Source: Roseococcus sp. SYP-B2431
Lineage (GTDB): Bacteria; Pseudomonadota; Alphaproteobacteria; Acetobacterales; Acetobacteraceae
Direction: 5' to 3'
Assembly (NCBI RefSeq): GCF_004336745.1
Contig: NZ_SJXD01000022.1
Coordinates: forward strand, 372,001-436,000
Length of the DNA: 64,000 bases
In this document: positions 34,571-44,509 of the stretch, piece after piece
Position numbering within the stretch: position 1 is the stretch's first letter
Layout of the letters: each line of letters begins with the position of its first letter
Notes under the pieces: model-generated
What the model saw: the letters and a program-made list of their open reading frames with translations, nothing else
The model's database searches: none
Told to the model about the DNA's origin: nothing
Translations under genes and position numbers: made by a program

Positions 34571-36175
34571 ATGAGCTTGCTCGAAGTCCAGAACCTCTCG
34601 GTCGCCTTCCGCGGCAAGCGCGTGGTGCAGGGCGTCTCCTTCCACGTCGATCCAGGCGAGGTGGTGGCCCTGGTGGGCGAAAGCGGCTCGGGCAAGTCCG
34701 TCACCGCGCTCTCCATCCTCCAGCTCCTCGCCAATACCGGCTCGAACCCGGAAGGGCGCATCACCCTCGACGGCGTGGACGTGCTGAAGGCCGGCGCGGC
34801 GGAGCTCCAACGCCTGCGCGGCGGCACGGCCGGCATGGTCTTCCAGGAGCCCATGACCTCGCTCAACCCGCTGCACAGCGTCGGGCGGCAGGTGGGCGAG
34901 GCCATCACCCTCCACCGGCCCTTGCGCGGCAACGTCCTGCGCAAGGCCGTGATCGACACGCTGGTCCGCGCCGGCCTGCCCAATGCGGAGGAGCGGCTCT
35001 CCGCCTATCCGCACCAGCTCTCGGGCGGGCAGCGGCAGCGCGTGATGATCGGCGCGGCGCTGGCCAACGAGCCCAGGCTGCTCATCGCCGACGAGCCCAC
35101 GACGGCGCTCGACGTCACCATCCAGGCGCAGATCCTAAAGCTGCTGACCGACCTCAAGAAGCGGCTCGGCATGGCCATGCTGCTCATCACCCACGATCTG
35201 CAGATCGTCCGACACCATGCCGACCGCGTGGTCGTGATGAAGGACGGCGCCGTGGTCGAGCAGGGCGCGGTCGGGACCGTCTTCGCCGACCCCAAGCACC
35301 CCTATACGCGCATGCTGCTCGCCACCGAGCCGCGCGGCCGCCCGGCACCCGTCGCGCACGATGCCGTGGAGGTGCTGGAAGGCGACCAGATCCGCGTCCA
35401 CTTTCCGATCCGCAAGGGCTTCCTGCGCCGCACGGTCGCAGTGGTGAAGGCGGTGGACGGCGTGGACGTCTCGGTGCGCGAGGGCGAGACGCTCGGCCTC
35501 GTCGGCGAGAGCGGCAGCGGCAAGACGACGCTCGGCCTCGCGCTCATCCGCATGGAGGGGAGCGAGGGCGTCATCCGCTTCGAGGGGCGCGACATCCAGG
35601 GCCTCTCGCGCGGCGAGCTGCGGCCGCTGCGCGCGCGCATGCAGATCGTCTTCCAGGATCCCTACGGCTCGCTGTCGCCGCGCATGAACGCCGGCGAGAT
35701 CGTCGGCGAGGGGCTGACGGTGCACGAGCCCGGCCTCAATGCCGCCGGCCGGGCCATCCGCGTCGGCCAGGCCCTGGAGGAGGTCGGCCTGGATGCCGCC
35801 ATGGCCGAGCGCTACCCGCATGAATTCTCGGGCGGCCAGCGCCAGCGCATCGCCATCGCGCGCGCCCTGGTGCTGAAGCCGCGCCTCGTGGTGCTCGACG
35901 AGCCGACCAGCGCGCTCGACGTCAGCGTGCAGGCGCAGGTGGTGGAATTGCTGCGCGGCCTGCAGGAGCGACATCGCCTGGCCTATCTCTTCATCAGCCA
36001 CGACCTGCGCGTGGTGCGCGCCATGGCGCACCGCATCATCGTCATGAGGAACGGCCGGATCGTCGAAGCCGGCGAGGCCGAGACCCTTACCCAAAGCCCG
36101 CGCGAGCCCTATACGCGCGCCCTGATGGCCGCCGCCTTCGAACTGCGCGCGGCCGAGGAGAAGGGCGGGCCTTGA
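34571..36175 (+). CDS. yejF: Peptide ABC transporter double ATPase (YejF type)
   Basis: 534 residues with two complete nucleotide-binding domains in one chain. Domain 1: Walker A '[13 protein letters not shown]', signature '[12 protein letters not shown]', Walker B '[12 protein letters not shown]'. Domain 2: '[14 protein letters not shown]', '[15 protein letters not shown]', '[12 protein letters not shown]'. Each is followed by the oligopeptide-transporter C-terminal extension ('[14 protein letters not shown]', '[14 protein letters not shown]'). The ATG at 34571 is 10 nt beyond repeat copy A. It overlaps the next gene by 4 nt. Confidence 0.94.
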   Translation: MSLLEVQNLSVAFRGKRVVQGVSFHVDPGEVVALVGESGSGKSVTALSILQLLANTGSNPEGRITLDGVDVLKAGAAELQRLRGGTAGMVFQEPMTSLNPLHSVGRQVGEAITLHRPLRGNVLRKAVIDTLVRAGLPNAEERLSAYPHQLSGGQRQRVMIGAALANEPRLLIADEPTTALDVTIQAQILKLLTDLKKRLGMAMLLITHDLQIVRHHADRVVVMKDGAVVEQGAVGTVFADPKHPYTRMLLATEPRGRPAPVAHDAVEVLEGDQIRVHFPIRKGFLRRTVAVVKAVDGVDVSVREGETLGLVGESGSGKTTLGLALIRMEGSEGVIRFEGRDIQGLSRGELRPLRARMQIVFQDPYGSLSPRMNAGEIVGEGLTVHEPGLNAAGRAIRVGQALEEVGLDAAMAERYPHEFSGGQRQRIAIARALVLKPRLVVLDEPTSALDVSVQAQVVELLRGLQERHRLAYLFISHDLRVVRAMAHRIIVMRNGRIVEAGEAETLTQSPREPYTRALMAAAFELRAAEEKGGP

Positions 36176-36621
36176 GCGAGACCGAAGACCATCCCTGGGC
36201 CGGCCAGGAGCGCCAGAAGCTGCAGGAGCTGATGGATGCCGAGCACGTGAAGCTCGGCATCCACATCCGGAAGATGAACTCGCCCGGCAGCCCGGTGTAC
36301 CGCACCTCCGAGAATGTCGTGCCGGCGGGCGCCATCCTGGTCAGCTCCTTCGCCGCGACGGCGCTGATCCATTTCTATGTCGGCGCCGTGATCCTGGCGA
36401 TCGGCTGCACCTGGTGGCTGTGGAAGATCCTGCCGCAGATCCGCGAGGCGGTCTTCCTCCGCTCCTCCGCCTATGTGCTGGAGAGCGACGCCCATTTCGA
36501 CCAGATGTGGGCGCGCGGCATGCTGAGTCTCTACGCCAAGCTGCCCGACGGCACCGCGCGCGCGGCCACGCGCCGCGACGACTGGCGCGCCTTCGTCCGC
36601 TCCCTGCACGGAATCTTCTGA
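36172..36621 (+). CDS. Conserved-type hypothetical protein with a membrane hairpin
   Basis: 149 residues. A charged N-terminal half with a helical stretch (residues 11-35), then two closely spaced hydrophobic segments (about 50-85, 'VVPAGAILVSSFAATALIHF' and 'YVGAVILAIGCTWWLW'), and an amphipathic C-terminal part. The start is a TTG overlapping the yejF stop (TTGA), and its own stop overlaps the ghrA ATG (TGATG), so it is coupled on both sides. I do not recognise the family; it may be an accessory of the Yej importer. Confidence 0.65.
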   Translation: MSETEDHPWAGQERQKLQELMDAEHVKLGIHIRKMNSPGSPVYRTSENVVPAGAILVSSFAATALIHFYVGAVILAIGCTWWLWKILPQIREAVFLRSSAYVLESDAHFDQMWARGMLSLYAKLPDGTARAATRRDDWRAFVRSLHGIF

Positions 36622-37553
36622 TGGCCATCCTGCTCTGCACCAAGACCGCCGCCATGAACGACTGGCGGGATGCGCTGCTGGCGGAGGATTCCTCGCTGGA
36701 AATCCGCCTCTTCCCCGAGGCCGGCGATCCCGCCGACATCGAGGCCGCCGTCTGCTGGAACCAGCACGACATGGCGGAGCTGCGGCGCTATCCGAACCTG
36801 AAGCTGATCGTCTCGATGGGCGCCGGCGTGGACCACCTGCTGCGTCCGCCGGGTCCGCCGCCGGGCATTCCGGTCGCGCGGCTGAAGGACCATCGCCTCA
36901 CCACCGGCATGACGGAGTTCGTCGTGCTGAACGTGCTGCGCTTCCACCGGCAGGACCTGGAATACCGCGCGCTTCAGGCGAAGCGCGTCTGGGAGGAGCT
37001 GCCGGCGCCGGACACGGCCAGGCGCCGCATCGGCATCCTCGGGCTCGGCGAGCTGGGCGCGGCCTCGGCGCGGGCGCTGCTCTCCTTCGGCTTCCCGGTC
37101 TCGGGCTGGACGCGCACCCCGCGCGAGGTGGAGGGCGTGACGGGATTCCACGGCACCGAGGGGCTGGACGCCATGCTGCGCCAGACGGACATCCTCTGCT
37201 GCCTCCTGCCGCTGACGCCGCAGACACGCGGCGTGATCAACGCGCGCACGCTGGCGCTGCTGCCGCGCGGCGCCTTCGTCATCAACTCGGCCCGCGGAGG
37301 GCACGTCGTCGCGGAGGATCTCCTGGCGGCGCTGGATTCCGGCCATATCGCCGCGGCGGCGCTGGATGTCTTCGAGCCGGAGCCGCTGCCGGCCGAGCAT
37401 CCCTTCTGGGGGCATCCGCGCGTGCTGGTCTGGCCGCATGCCTCGGCCATCACCATCCCGTCGAGCGCGGCGCCGCAGGTGGTGGAGAATCTCCGCCGGG
37501 CGCGCGAAGGGCGCGAGCTGATCAACCTGGTGGATTTCTCCGCGGGCTACTGA
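36621..37553 (+). CDS. ghrA: Glyoxylate/hydroxypyruvate reductase A (D-2-hydroxyacid dehydrogenase)
   Basis: 310 residues. NAD(P)-binding 'RRIGILGLGELGAASARALL', followed by 'VSGWTRTPREVEGV' typical of GhrA. Catalytic Arg in 'VINSARGGHVV', Glu in 'ALDVFEPEPLP' and His in 'VLVWPHASAI'. GhrA reduces glyoxylate and hydroxypyruvate with NADPH. It ends the yej plus-strand run. A 200-nt gap follows (37554-37753), in which I see no gene or clear signal. Confidence 0.9.
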   Translation: MAILLCTKTAAMNDWRDALLAEDSSLEIRLFPEAGDPADIEAAVCWNQHDMAELRRYPNLKLIVSMGAGVDHLLRPPGPPPGIPVARLKDHRLTTGMTEFVVLNVLRFHRQDLEYRALQAKRVWEELPAPDTARRRIGILGLGELGAASARALLSFGFPVSGWTRTPREVEGVTGFHGTEGLDAMLRQTDILCCLLPLTPQTRGVINARTLALLPRGAFVINSARGGHVVAEDLLAALDSGHIAAAALDVFEPEPLPAEHPFWGHPRVLVWPHASAITIPSSAAPQVVENLRRAREGRELINLVDFSAGY

Positions 37554-37753
37554 TCCGAGGCGCCTCGCGGCTCACCCCCGCGTGATGGGCGTCGGATCCG
37601 GCATCCAACTCTGCCCGCGAGGAGGTCGCGGCGGGCCATGTCGACTCCAGAGCTGGGCTGTGCCGGCGGCCTTCCCTCTGGCGGCTCGGCGCGGGTCCGA
37701 CATGCCATCGCGTTGAGCTTCCATGGGCGCGGGCGCTCGGGCAGGATGGGCGG

Positions 37754-38875
37754 ATGGAAACGCGGCCGGCTGCCCTGGTGCTCGGGGCTGGGATCATGGG
37801 GCTCTGCACGGCCTGGGGGCTGCTGCGCGAGGGATATTCCGTGCGGGTGGTCGACCAGGCGCCGCCGCCCAACCCGCGCGGCTCTTCGGTGGACCATCAC
37901 CGGCTGATCCGGCACGCCTATGGCGCGCAGGCGGGCTACATGCGGATGGTCGATTCGGCCTATGCGGCCTGGGACGAGCTCTGGGCCGATCTGGGCGAGG
38001 TACTGCACGTGCCGACCGGCGTGCTGGCGATCGACGAGGCCGGCGGGGAATGGCTGCGCGAGAGCCGCGCCGCCCTGCGCGCCGAGGGCCGGGCCGTGAC
38101 GGACCTCTCCGCGCCCGAGGTGACGGCGCGCTTTCCCTACCTCGCCGGGGACGGCATCGCCGGCGCCTTCTGGTGCCCCGAGGGCGGGGTGCTTCTGGCC
38201 GAGCGCATCGTGGCGGCGCTGGCGAGGCATGTCGTCGCGCGCGGCGCCGTGATCGAGACGGCGCGCGCCGTGCGCGTGGATGCCGCCCATGCGTCGCTGG
38301 TGCTGGAGGATGGCAGCCGGCGCAGCGCCGAGGTGCTGGTCGTCGCGGCGGGCCCGTGGATTCCGCGGCTCCTGCCCTCTATCGGCCAGCGCGTGACGGC
38401 CTCGAGGCAGGTGCTGGTGCGGCTCGCGCCGCCGCCGGAGCTGGCGGAAAGCTTCGCCGGCGCGCCCATGATCATCGACCTGTCCGGCGGTTTCTACATG
38501 GTGCCGCCCGTGGCCGGGACGCCGCTCAAGATCGGCGACCACAGCTTCTCGCTGGAAGGTGATCCGGACGATCCCGACCGCACGCCCGATCCGCGCGAGG
38601 CTGAGCGCATCCTGGCGCTCGCGCGCCGGCGCATTCCCGCGCTGGACCGCTTCGCCCATCTGGGCGCGGCGACCTGCTTCTACGATGTCGAGCCGGAGGA
38701 ACGCTTCGTGGTGGAGAAGATCTCCCGCCGCGCCTGGGTGATGTCCGGCTTCTCCGGCCATGGCTTCAAGTTCGGCGCGCTGCTGGGAAGGCGGCTCGCG
38801 GAGGCGATCGCGAAGCCGGAGCTGGAGGCGTTCCTGCCCGCATGGGCCGCGGGCGACGAGGTGATGGCGGCATGA
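37754..38875 (+). CDS. Monomeric sarcosine oxidase-like FAD amine oxidase
   Basis: 373-residue DAO-fold flavoprotein. FAD motif 'ALVLGAGIMGLCTAWGLL', the MSOX-like 'GSSVDHHRLIRHAYG', and near the end 'MSGFSGHGFKFGALLG'. A cysteine in 'AATCFYDVEPEERFVVEK' lies where monomeric sarcosine oxidase and N-methyltryptophan oxidase bind FAD covalently. It probably oxidises an N-methyl or secondary amine with release of peroxide. The exact substrate is unknown. Its stop overlaps the acyl-CoA dehydrogenase start (ATGA). Confidence 0.85.
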   Translation: METRPAALVLGAGIMGLCTAWGLLREGYSVRVVDQAPPPNPRGSSVDHHRLIRHAYGAQAGYMRMVDSAYAAWDELWADLGEVLHVPTGVLAIDEAGGEWLRESRAALRAEGRAVTDLSAPEVTARFPYLAGDGIAGAFWCPEGGVLLAERIVAALARHVVARGAVIETARAVRVDAAHASLVLEDGSRRSAEVLVVAAGPWIPRLLPSIGQRVTASRQVLVRLAPPPELAESFAGAPMIIDLSGGFYMVPPVAGTPLKIGDHSFSLEGDPDDPDRTPDPREAERILALARRRIPALDRFAHLGAATCFYDVEPEERFVVEKISRRAWVMSGFSGHGFKFGALLGRRLAEAIAKPELEAFLPAWAAGDEVMAA

Positions 38876-40476
38876 CGGCGCAGATCGAGGACATCCATTT
38901 CGCGCTGACGAAGCTCCACGCCATGCCCGATGCGGGGCTGGGCGCCGGCGACATCGCCGCGCTGCTCGAGGAAATGCGGAAATTCGCGATGGAGGTGGTC
39001 GAGCCCGGCCGGCTGGAGGCGGACCGCATCGGCGCGCGCTTCGAGAATGGCGCCGTCACCTGCCCGCCCGGCTTCCGCGCCGCCTATGCGGCCTGGATCG
39101 AGGGCGGATGGCAGGGGCTCTGCGCGGCGGAGGCGCATGGCGGGCAGGGGCTGCCCTTCGCGCTCTGGGCCGCGCTGAAGGAGATCATGACGACCGCCGA
39201 CATGGCCTTCTCGCTGTGCCCCACGCTGACCGCCGGCGCCATCGAGCTGCTGGAGCGCTACGCCACGCCGGAGCAGGCGGAAAAATGGCTGCCCGAGCTG
39301 GTGAGCGGCCGCTGGAACGGCACCATGTGCCTCACGGAATCCCAGGCGGGGAGCGACCTCGCGGCGGTGCGCACCAAGGCCGAGCCCCTGGACAACGGCC
39401 ACTACGCGCTCGCGGGGCAGAAGATCTTCATCACCTACGGCGCGCACGACCTTTGCGCGAACAGCCTGCATCTCGTGCTCGCGCGGCTGCCGGACGCGCC
39501 GGCCGGCTCGCGCGGGATCAGCCTCTTCGCCACCACCACGCTGCGCGCGGACGGCACGCCCAACGCGCTGCGCTGCGGCGGCATCGAGCGCAAGCTCGGC
39601 ATCCACGCCTCCCCCACCTGCCTCATGCTCTTCGAGGGCGCCGAGGCCGAGCTGATCGGCGAGGCGCATCGGGGCCTGCCGGCCATGTTCGCCATGATGA
39701 ACAATGCGCGGCTGCAGATCGGCATCGAGGGCGTCGCCGCCGGCGCCCGGGCCCTGCACCTCGCCGAGACCTATGCGGCCCAGCGCGTCCAGGGCGGCCG
39801 CCCCATCGCGCATCATCCCGATGTCGCGCGCATGCTCGCGGAAATCCGCGCCGTCACGCTGGCCGGACGCTTCCTCGCCCTGGATGCCGCCGTCGCCGCC
39901 GACCACGCAAGGCTCGGCGACGAGACCGCCGAGGCGCGGCTCGCTTTGCTCACCCCCATCGTGAAGGCCTGGTGCACCGAGCGCGGCGTGCAATCGGCCC
40001 ATCTCGGCGTGCAGGTGCATGGGGGCACGGGCTTCGTGGAGGATACGGGCGCCGCGCAGGTGCTGCGCGACAGCCGCATCGCGCCGATCTACGAAGGCAC
40101 CAACGGCATCCAGGCGCTCGACCTCGTCACGCGCAAGCTGCCGCGCGACCAGGGCGCCGTCCTGCGCGGCATGCTGGCCGAGGCGCGCTCGGCCGACATG
40201 CGGCTGGCGCCCGCGCTAGACGCGCTGGAAGTCGCGACGAGCTGGATCCTGGCCGCCTCGCCGGAAGAGGCCGCGGCCTCCGCCAGCGCCTATCTCGAGG
40301 CCTGCGGCTGGGTGCTGGGCGGCGCGCTGCTGGCCCGCGCGGCGAAGCTGGACGATCGTTACGCGCCCATCGCCGACTTCTATCGCGCGCGCCTGCTGCC
40401 GCGCGCCCAGGCGCATTGCTCGGAGATCCGGGGAGCGGCCGAGCTCCTGGCGCTGCTGCCTGCCGATGCAGCCTAG
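38872..40476 (+). CDS. Acyl-CoA dehydrogenase
   Basis: 534 residues, longer than the 380-residue short-chain type because of a C-terminal extra domain (about 440-534, 'WILAASPEEAAASASAYLEAC'). FAD/substrate motifs 'MCLTESQAGSDLAAVRTKAEP' and 'GIERKLGIHASPTCLMLFEGAEAE'; 'HLGVQVHGGTGFVEDTGAAQVLRD' and the catalytic Glu in 'IAPIYEGTNGIQALDL'. This layout is shared with DmdC-type and aromatic or long-chain acyl-CoA dehydrogenases. The acyl substrate is not evident. A 170-nt gap follows before the carotenoid operon. Confidence 0.9.
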   Translation: MTAQIEDIHFALTKLHAMPDAGLGAGDIAALLEEMRKFAMEVVEPGRLEADRIGARFENGAVTCPPGFRAAYAAWIEGGWQGLCAAEAHGGQGLPFALWAALKEIMTTADMAFSLCPTLTAGAIELLERYATPEQAEKWLPELVSGRWNGTMCLTESQAGSDLAAVRTKAEPLDNGHYALAGQKIFITYGAHDLCANSLHLVLARLPDAPAGSRGISLFATTTLRADGTPNALRCGGIERKLGIHASPTCLMLFEGAEAELIGEAHRGLPAMFAMMNNARLQIGIEGVAAGARALHLAETYAAQRVQGGRPIAHHPDVARMLAEIRAVTLAGRFLALDAAVAADHARLGDETAEARLALLTPIVKAWCTERGVQSAHLGVQVHGGTGFVEDTGAAQVLRDSRIAPIYEGTNGIQALDLVTRKLPRDQGAVLRGMLAEARSADMRLAPALDALEVATSWILAASPEEAAASASAYLEACGWVLGGALLARAAKLDDRYAPIADFYRARLLPRAQAHCSEIRGAAELLALLPADAA

Positions 40477-40646
40477 GGCATGGCCGCCCCGGGTGGTCAT
40501 CGACGGGGCGCGAACCCTGCTGTCCGAACGCGCCAGAGCCCATGCAGCGAGAGTTCTTGCGCGCGGAGTCGGCTCCCGCATCCGTGCGGTCTCTTGCGCG
40601 TTCAGCGCGCGACCGCATCTGTCGTGAACCCAATATAGGCCTCCGC

Positions 40647-42191
40647 ATGAACGCCCCGCTGCCCGCCCCCTCCCTGCGCCGCCTTCGGCCGCATGTCGCC
40701 GTGATCGGCGCAGGCCCTGGGGGGCTTGCCGCCGCCATGCAGCTGGCGGCCTCCGGCGCCCGGGTGACTCTCTTCGAGAAGGATGCCGTGGTCGGCGGGC
40801 GCACGCGCACGCTGACCTCGCCGGAGGGCTACCGCTTCGACCTGGGCCCGACCTTCTTCCTCTATCCGCGCATCCTGAAGGAAATCTTCGCGAGCTGCGG
40901 CGCCGACCTCGACGAGGAGGTCGACCTGATCCGCCTCGATCCACAGTACCGGCTGATCTTCGAGGGGCAGCCCGGCGCGACTCTCGAAGCCACCTCCGAC
41001 ATTCCGCGCATGGAGGCCGCCATCGCCGCCCTCGCGCCCGGCGACGTCGCGGGGCTGCGCCGCTTCATGGCCGACAACCGGCGCAAGCTGGAGATCTTCC
41101 GGCCCTTTCTCGAGCGCCCCTTCCTTCGCCGGCGCGACATGATGGTGCCGGGGGTGATGAAGAGCCTGCCGCAGCTTCGCCCGCACCGGCAGGTGGACCA
41201 GGACCTGCGCCGCTACTTCGCCGATCCGCGCGTGCGGCTGGCCTTCGGCTTCCAGACGAAATACCTGGGCATGTCTCCATTCAAATGCCCCTCGCTCTTC
41301 ACCATCCTGAGCTTTCTCGAATACGAGCATGGCGTGTACCATCCGCGCGGCGGCTGCGGCGCCGTGAGCGACGCCATGGCGCGCGTGGCCGAGCGGCTCG
41401 GCGCGGAGATCCGGCTGGACACGCCGGTCGAGCGGATCGCCTTCGCCGGCCGCCGCGCGGTGGGCGTCGAGGCCCGGGGCGAGCACATCGCCGCTGACGC
41501 CGTCGTGCTCAATGCCGATTTCGCGCATGCCGTGCCCCGGCTGGTGCCCGACCACATCCGCAAGGACTGGTCCGACCGGAAGATCGCGAAGGCGCGCTAC
41601 TCCTGCTCGACCTTCATGCTCTATCTCGGCGTCGAGGGCAGGTTTCCGCAGCTCGCGCACCACAACGTGCTGCTGGCCGAGGAATACCAGCGCAACATCC
41701 GCCAGATCCAGGCCGGCGAGCTGCCCGACACGCCCAGCATCTATGTGCAGAATCCCTGCGTCACCGATCCCGGCATGGCGCCGGAAGGACACTCCGCGCT
41801 CTACGTGCTGGTGCCGGTGCCGAACCTGCGGCACGGCTGCGACTGGGAGGCCGAGGCGCCCCGCTATCGGCGACTCGCGCTGGACCGGCTGAAGGCGCTG
41901 GGCCTGCACGACATCGAGCAGCGCATCCGCTACGAGCGGATGGTCACCCCGCAATCCTGGCAGGACGAATTCGCCGTGGGCTATGGCGCCACCTTCAATC
42001 TCAGTCACGATCTGATGCAGATGCTCAGCTTCCGCCCGCGCAACCGCTTCAACGACACGCAGGGCCTATATCTGGTGGGGGGCGGCACGCATCCCGGCTC
42101 GGGCCTGCCCGTCATCTATGAGGGCGCGCGCATCACCGCCAAGCTCGTGCAAGAGGAGCTGGCGCTGACGCTGCATCCGGTGACGGCATGA
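40647..42191 (+). CDS. CrtN-like squalene/diapophytoene desaturase
   Basis: 514-residue FAD-dependent carotenoid desaturase. Dinucleotide site 'VAVIGAGPGGLAAAMQLAA', 'VVGGRTRTLTSPEGYRFDLG', and the C-terminal family end 'LYLVGGGTHPGSGLPVIYEG'. In squalene-based C30 pathways CrtN adds double bonds to squalene. I call this the desaturase and its neighbour the oxidase by motif look and order; the two could be swapped. First gene of a seven-gene unit; the next start overlaps its stop by 4 nt. The 170-nt leader holds AATATA about 10 nt upstream, but no convincing promoter. Confidence 0.85.
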   Translation: MNAPLPAPSLRRLRPHVAVIGAGPGGLAAAMQLAASGARVTLFEKDAVVGGRTRTLTSPEGYRFDLGPTFFLYPRILKEIFASCGADLDEEVDLIRLDPQYRLIFEGQPGATLEATSDIPRMEAAIAALAPGDVAGLRRFMADNRRKLEIFRPFLERPFLRRRDMMVPGVMKSLPQLRPHRQVDQDLRRYFADPRVRLAFGFQTKYLGMSPFKCPSLFTILSFLEYEHGVYHPRGGCGAVSDAMARVAERLGAEIRLDTPVERIAFAGRRAVGVEARGEHIAADAVVLNADFAHAVPRLVPDHIRKDWSDRKIAKARYSCSTFMLYLGVEGRFPQLAHHNVLLAEEYQRNIRQIQAGELPDTPSIYVQNPCVTDPGMAPEGHSALYVLVPVPNLRHGCDWEAEAPRYRRLALDRLKALGLHDIEQRIRYERMVTPQSWQDEFAVGYGATFNLSHDLMQMLSFRPRNRFNDTQGLYLVGGGTHPGSGLPVIYEGARITAKLVQEELALTLHPVTA

Positions 42192-43768
42192 GCGCGCATG
42201 TCGTCGTGGTCGGCGCGGGGCTGGGCGGCCTCGCCGCGGCCTGCGTCGCTGCCGCGCGCGGCCATCGCGTGACGCTGCTCGACAAGAACCCCTGGCTCGG
42301 CGGCAAGGCCGCGCAGCTCTTCCTCGACGCCCCGGACGGCTCGGGGCGATTCCGCTTCGACATGGGGCCGACCATCCTCACCGTGCCGCGCGTCCTGCGC
42401 CGCATCTACGCCGAGGCGCGCCGCGACCAGACGAAGGAGCTGCCGCTGATTCGGCTCGACCCGCAATGGCGCTGCTTCTTCGACGACGGCACGCGCATCG
42501 ACCTGATGGAGAATGTGGATGCCATGGCACAGGCCATGGACGGCTTCGCGCCGGGCACGGGCGTGGGCGACGGCTACCGGACGTTCCAGCGTGTCTCGAA
42601 GCACCTGCACGGCGTCTCCGAAAGGTTCTTCTTCTGGAAGTCGGTGGAGGGCATCGGCGACACGCTCGACGTGAAGCGGAATTTCTCGCCGAACACGCTG
42701 AAGGACGTGCTGGCCCTGCGCATGGGCCAGACGGTCGCGAAGGTGATCCGCGGCCATGTGCCGGACGAGCGCCTGGCGCAGATGCTGGACCATTACTGCC
42801 AGTATGTCGGCAGCAACCCCTATCTCGCGCCGGCGGTGCTGTCTTCGATCGGCGACATGCAGGCGAGCGAGGGCGTGTGGTATCCGGTCGGCGGCACGCG
42901 CGCGGTGGCGGAAGGGCTGGCGAAGCTCGCCGGAGAGCTGGGCGTAGAGCTGCGTCCCGACAGCGACGTGGCGCAGTTCGGCATCGAGAAGGGCGCGGTG
43001 ACATCCGTCACGCTCGCCACCGGCGAGCGCATCCGCTGCGACGCGGTGATCTCCAACATGGACGCGATCCGCACCTACAAGGAGCTGGTCGGCGGCCCGG
43101 CGGGCGAGGCCTATGCGAAGAAGGGCTACGAGCCGGCCTGCTCCGGCGTGGTGCTCTATCTCGGGCTGAACCGCCGCTACGAGCATCTCGCGCATCACGA
43201 CTTCGTCTTCTCGCGCGATGCGGAGGAGGAGTTCGACGCCATCTACAAGCGCGGCGAGCCGGCACCCGATCCCACCGCCTATCTCGCCGCGACGGCCGGT
43301 ACCGACCCCACCAGCGCGCCCGAAGGGGGAGAGTCCCTGTATGTGCTGGTCCACACGCCGCATCTGCGCCCGCATCACGACTGGAACGAGCTCTTCCCCG
43401 GCTATCGCCAGAAGATCCTCGACAAGCTGAAGCGCACCGCCGGTCTGGACGACATCGAGGAGCGCATCGTCGTCGAGCGCCGCCTCACGCCCGTCGACAT
43501 CCACGAGCGCTACCGCGTGCTGGACGGGGCGATCTACGGCCTCGCCTCGCACGGCGCCTTCACCGGCGCCTTCAAGCCGGGCAATCGCAGCCGCAAGGTC
43601 AAGGGACTCTACCTCGCCGGCGGCGCGGCGCATCCCGGCCCCGGCATGCCCATGGTGATGATGAGCGGCTGGATCGCCGCCGACAGCCTGGACCGCGACC
43701 TCGGAGGGCGCGGCATGGCCCCGGAGGCGGAGGCGGCCGGCCGGCGCGAGGCCGAGCTGCTCGGGTGA
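42188..43768 (+). CDS. CrtP-like carotenoid desaturase/terminal oxidase
   Basis: 526 residues, paralogous to the gene before it. 'VVVVGAGLGGLAAACVAAARG', 'GRFRFDMGPTILTVPRVL', 'MLDHYCQYVGSNPYLAPAVL' and C-terminal 'LYLAGGAAHPGPGMPMVMMSG'. The ending resembles CrtP-type diaponeurosporene oxygenases that turn a terminal methyl into an aldehyde, which fits an aldehyde dehydrogenase gene in the same operon. Assignment as oxidase rather than second desaturase is inference. Overlaps neighbours by 4 nt on both sides. Confidence 0.82.
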   Translation: MSAHVVVVGAGLGGLAAACVAAARGHRVTLLDKNPWLGGKAAQLFLDAPDGSGRFRFDMGPTILTVPRVLRRIYAEARRDQTKELPLIRLDPQWRCFFDDGTRIDLMENVDAMAQAMDGFAPGTGVGDGYRTFQRVSKHLHGVSERFFFWKSVEGIGDTLDVKRNFSPNTLKDVLALRMGQTVAKVIRGHVPDERLAQMLDHYCQYVGSNPYLAPAVLSSIGDMQASEGVWYPVGGTRAVAEGLAKLAGELGVELRPDSDVAQFGIEKGAVTSVTLATGERIRCDAVISNMDAIRTYKELVGGPAGEAYAKKGYEPACSGVVLYLGLNRRYEHLAHHDFVFSRDAEEEFDAIYKRGEPAPDPTAYLAATAGTDPTSAPEGGESLYVLVHTPHLRPHHDWNELFPGYRQKILDKLKRTAGLDDIEERIVVERRLTPVDIHERYRVLDGAIYGLASHGAFTGAFKPGNRSRKVKGLYLAGGAAHPGPGMPMVMMSGWIAADSLDRDLGGRGMAPEAEAAGRREAELLG

Positions 43769-44508
43769 CGGAACCGCTGCCCCGGCGATCGGAAGCCATG
43801 CTGCGCTTCTTCGACTGGGCCTTCCGGCGGCATTTCGCCGGCAGCTTCTCGGCGCTGCGGATCGCGCGATGGGGCGAGCCCCTCGCGCCGCCGGGCCGGC
43901 CGCTCGTCATCCTCGCGAATCATCCTGGATGGTGGGACGGCGTGCTGGTCCTGCTGGTGACGCGGCACCTCTTTCCAGGCCGCCCCTGCTACGTGCCGAT
44001 GGACGCCGCCGCGCTGGAGAAATACGGCTTCATGCGCCGGCTCGGCGTCTTCGGCGTGGAGCAGAACTCCCCGCGCGGCGCCGTGCGCTTCCTTCGGACC
44101 GTGGCGGCGGTCCTGGCCGATCCGCGCCACATCCTCTGGATGAACGCCCCGGGCCGTTTCGCCGATCCGCGCGAGCGCCCGGTCCCTCTCGCGCCCGGCG
44201 TCGCGCGCCTGCCGGCCGCCGCGCCCGAGGCGGTGATCCTGCCTCTCGCCATCGAATACACCCATTGGACGGAGAAGCGCGGCGAGACGCTGATCGCCTT
44301 CGGGCCGCCCGTCGCCGCCACGGACGAAGACGGCATCCGCGCCGCCATGACGGCGACCATGGACCGCCTCGCCGCCGACGCCATCAGCCGCGATCCCGCC
44401 CGCTTCCGCGTGATGCTGGAAGGCCGGCGCGGCATGGGCGGCCTCTACGGGCTCTGGCAGCGGCGGCGCTTCGCCCCCGACCACGATCCGCGCGCGCGCC
44501 AGGGCTGA
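43765..44508 (+). CDS. PlsC-like acyltransferase of the carotenoid operon
   Basis: 247 residues from a GTG overlapping the upstream stop (GTGA); an ATG 11 codons in is the alternative. The acyltransferase catalytic motif H-x4-D is seen in 'ILANHPGWWDGVLV' and 'NSPRGAVRFLRT' fits the substrate loop. In known glycosyl-carotenoid ester pathways an acyltransferase adds a fatty acid to the sugar; that role is inferred from position. Confidence 0.82.
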   Translation: MTEPLPRRSEAMLRFFDWAFRRHFAGSFSALRIARWGEPLAPPGRPLVILANHPGWWDGVLVLLVTRHLFPGRPCYVPMDAAALEKYGFMRRLGVFGVEQNSPRGAVRFLRTVAAVLADPRHILWMNAPGRFADPRERPVPLAPGVARLPAAAPEAVILPLAIEYTHWTEKRGETLIAFGPPVAATDEDGIRAAMTATMDRLAADAISRDPARFRVMLEGRRGMGGLYGLWQRRRFAPDHDPRARQG

Positions 44509-44509
44509 C

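Noticed and set aside
40477-40646. Strong promoter of the carotenoid operon
   Set aside because: Only an AATATA-like -10 is visible and no matching -35 at 16-19 nt; too weak to list as a feature.
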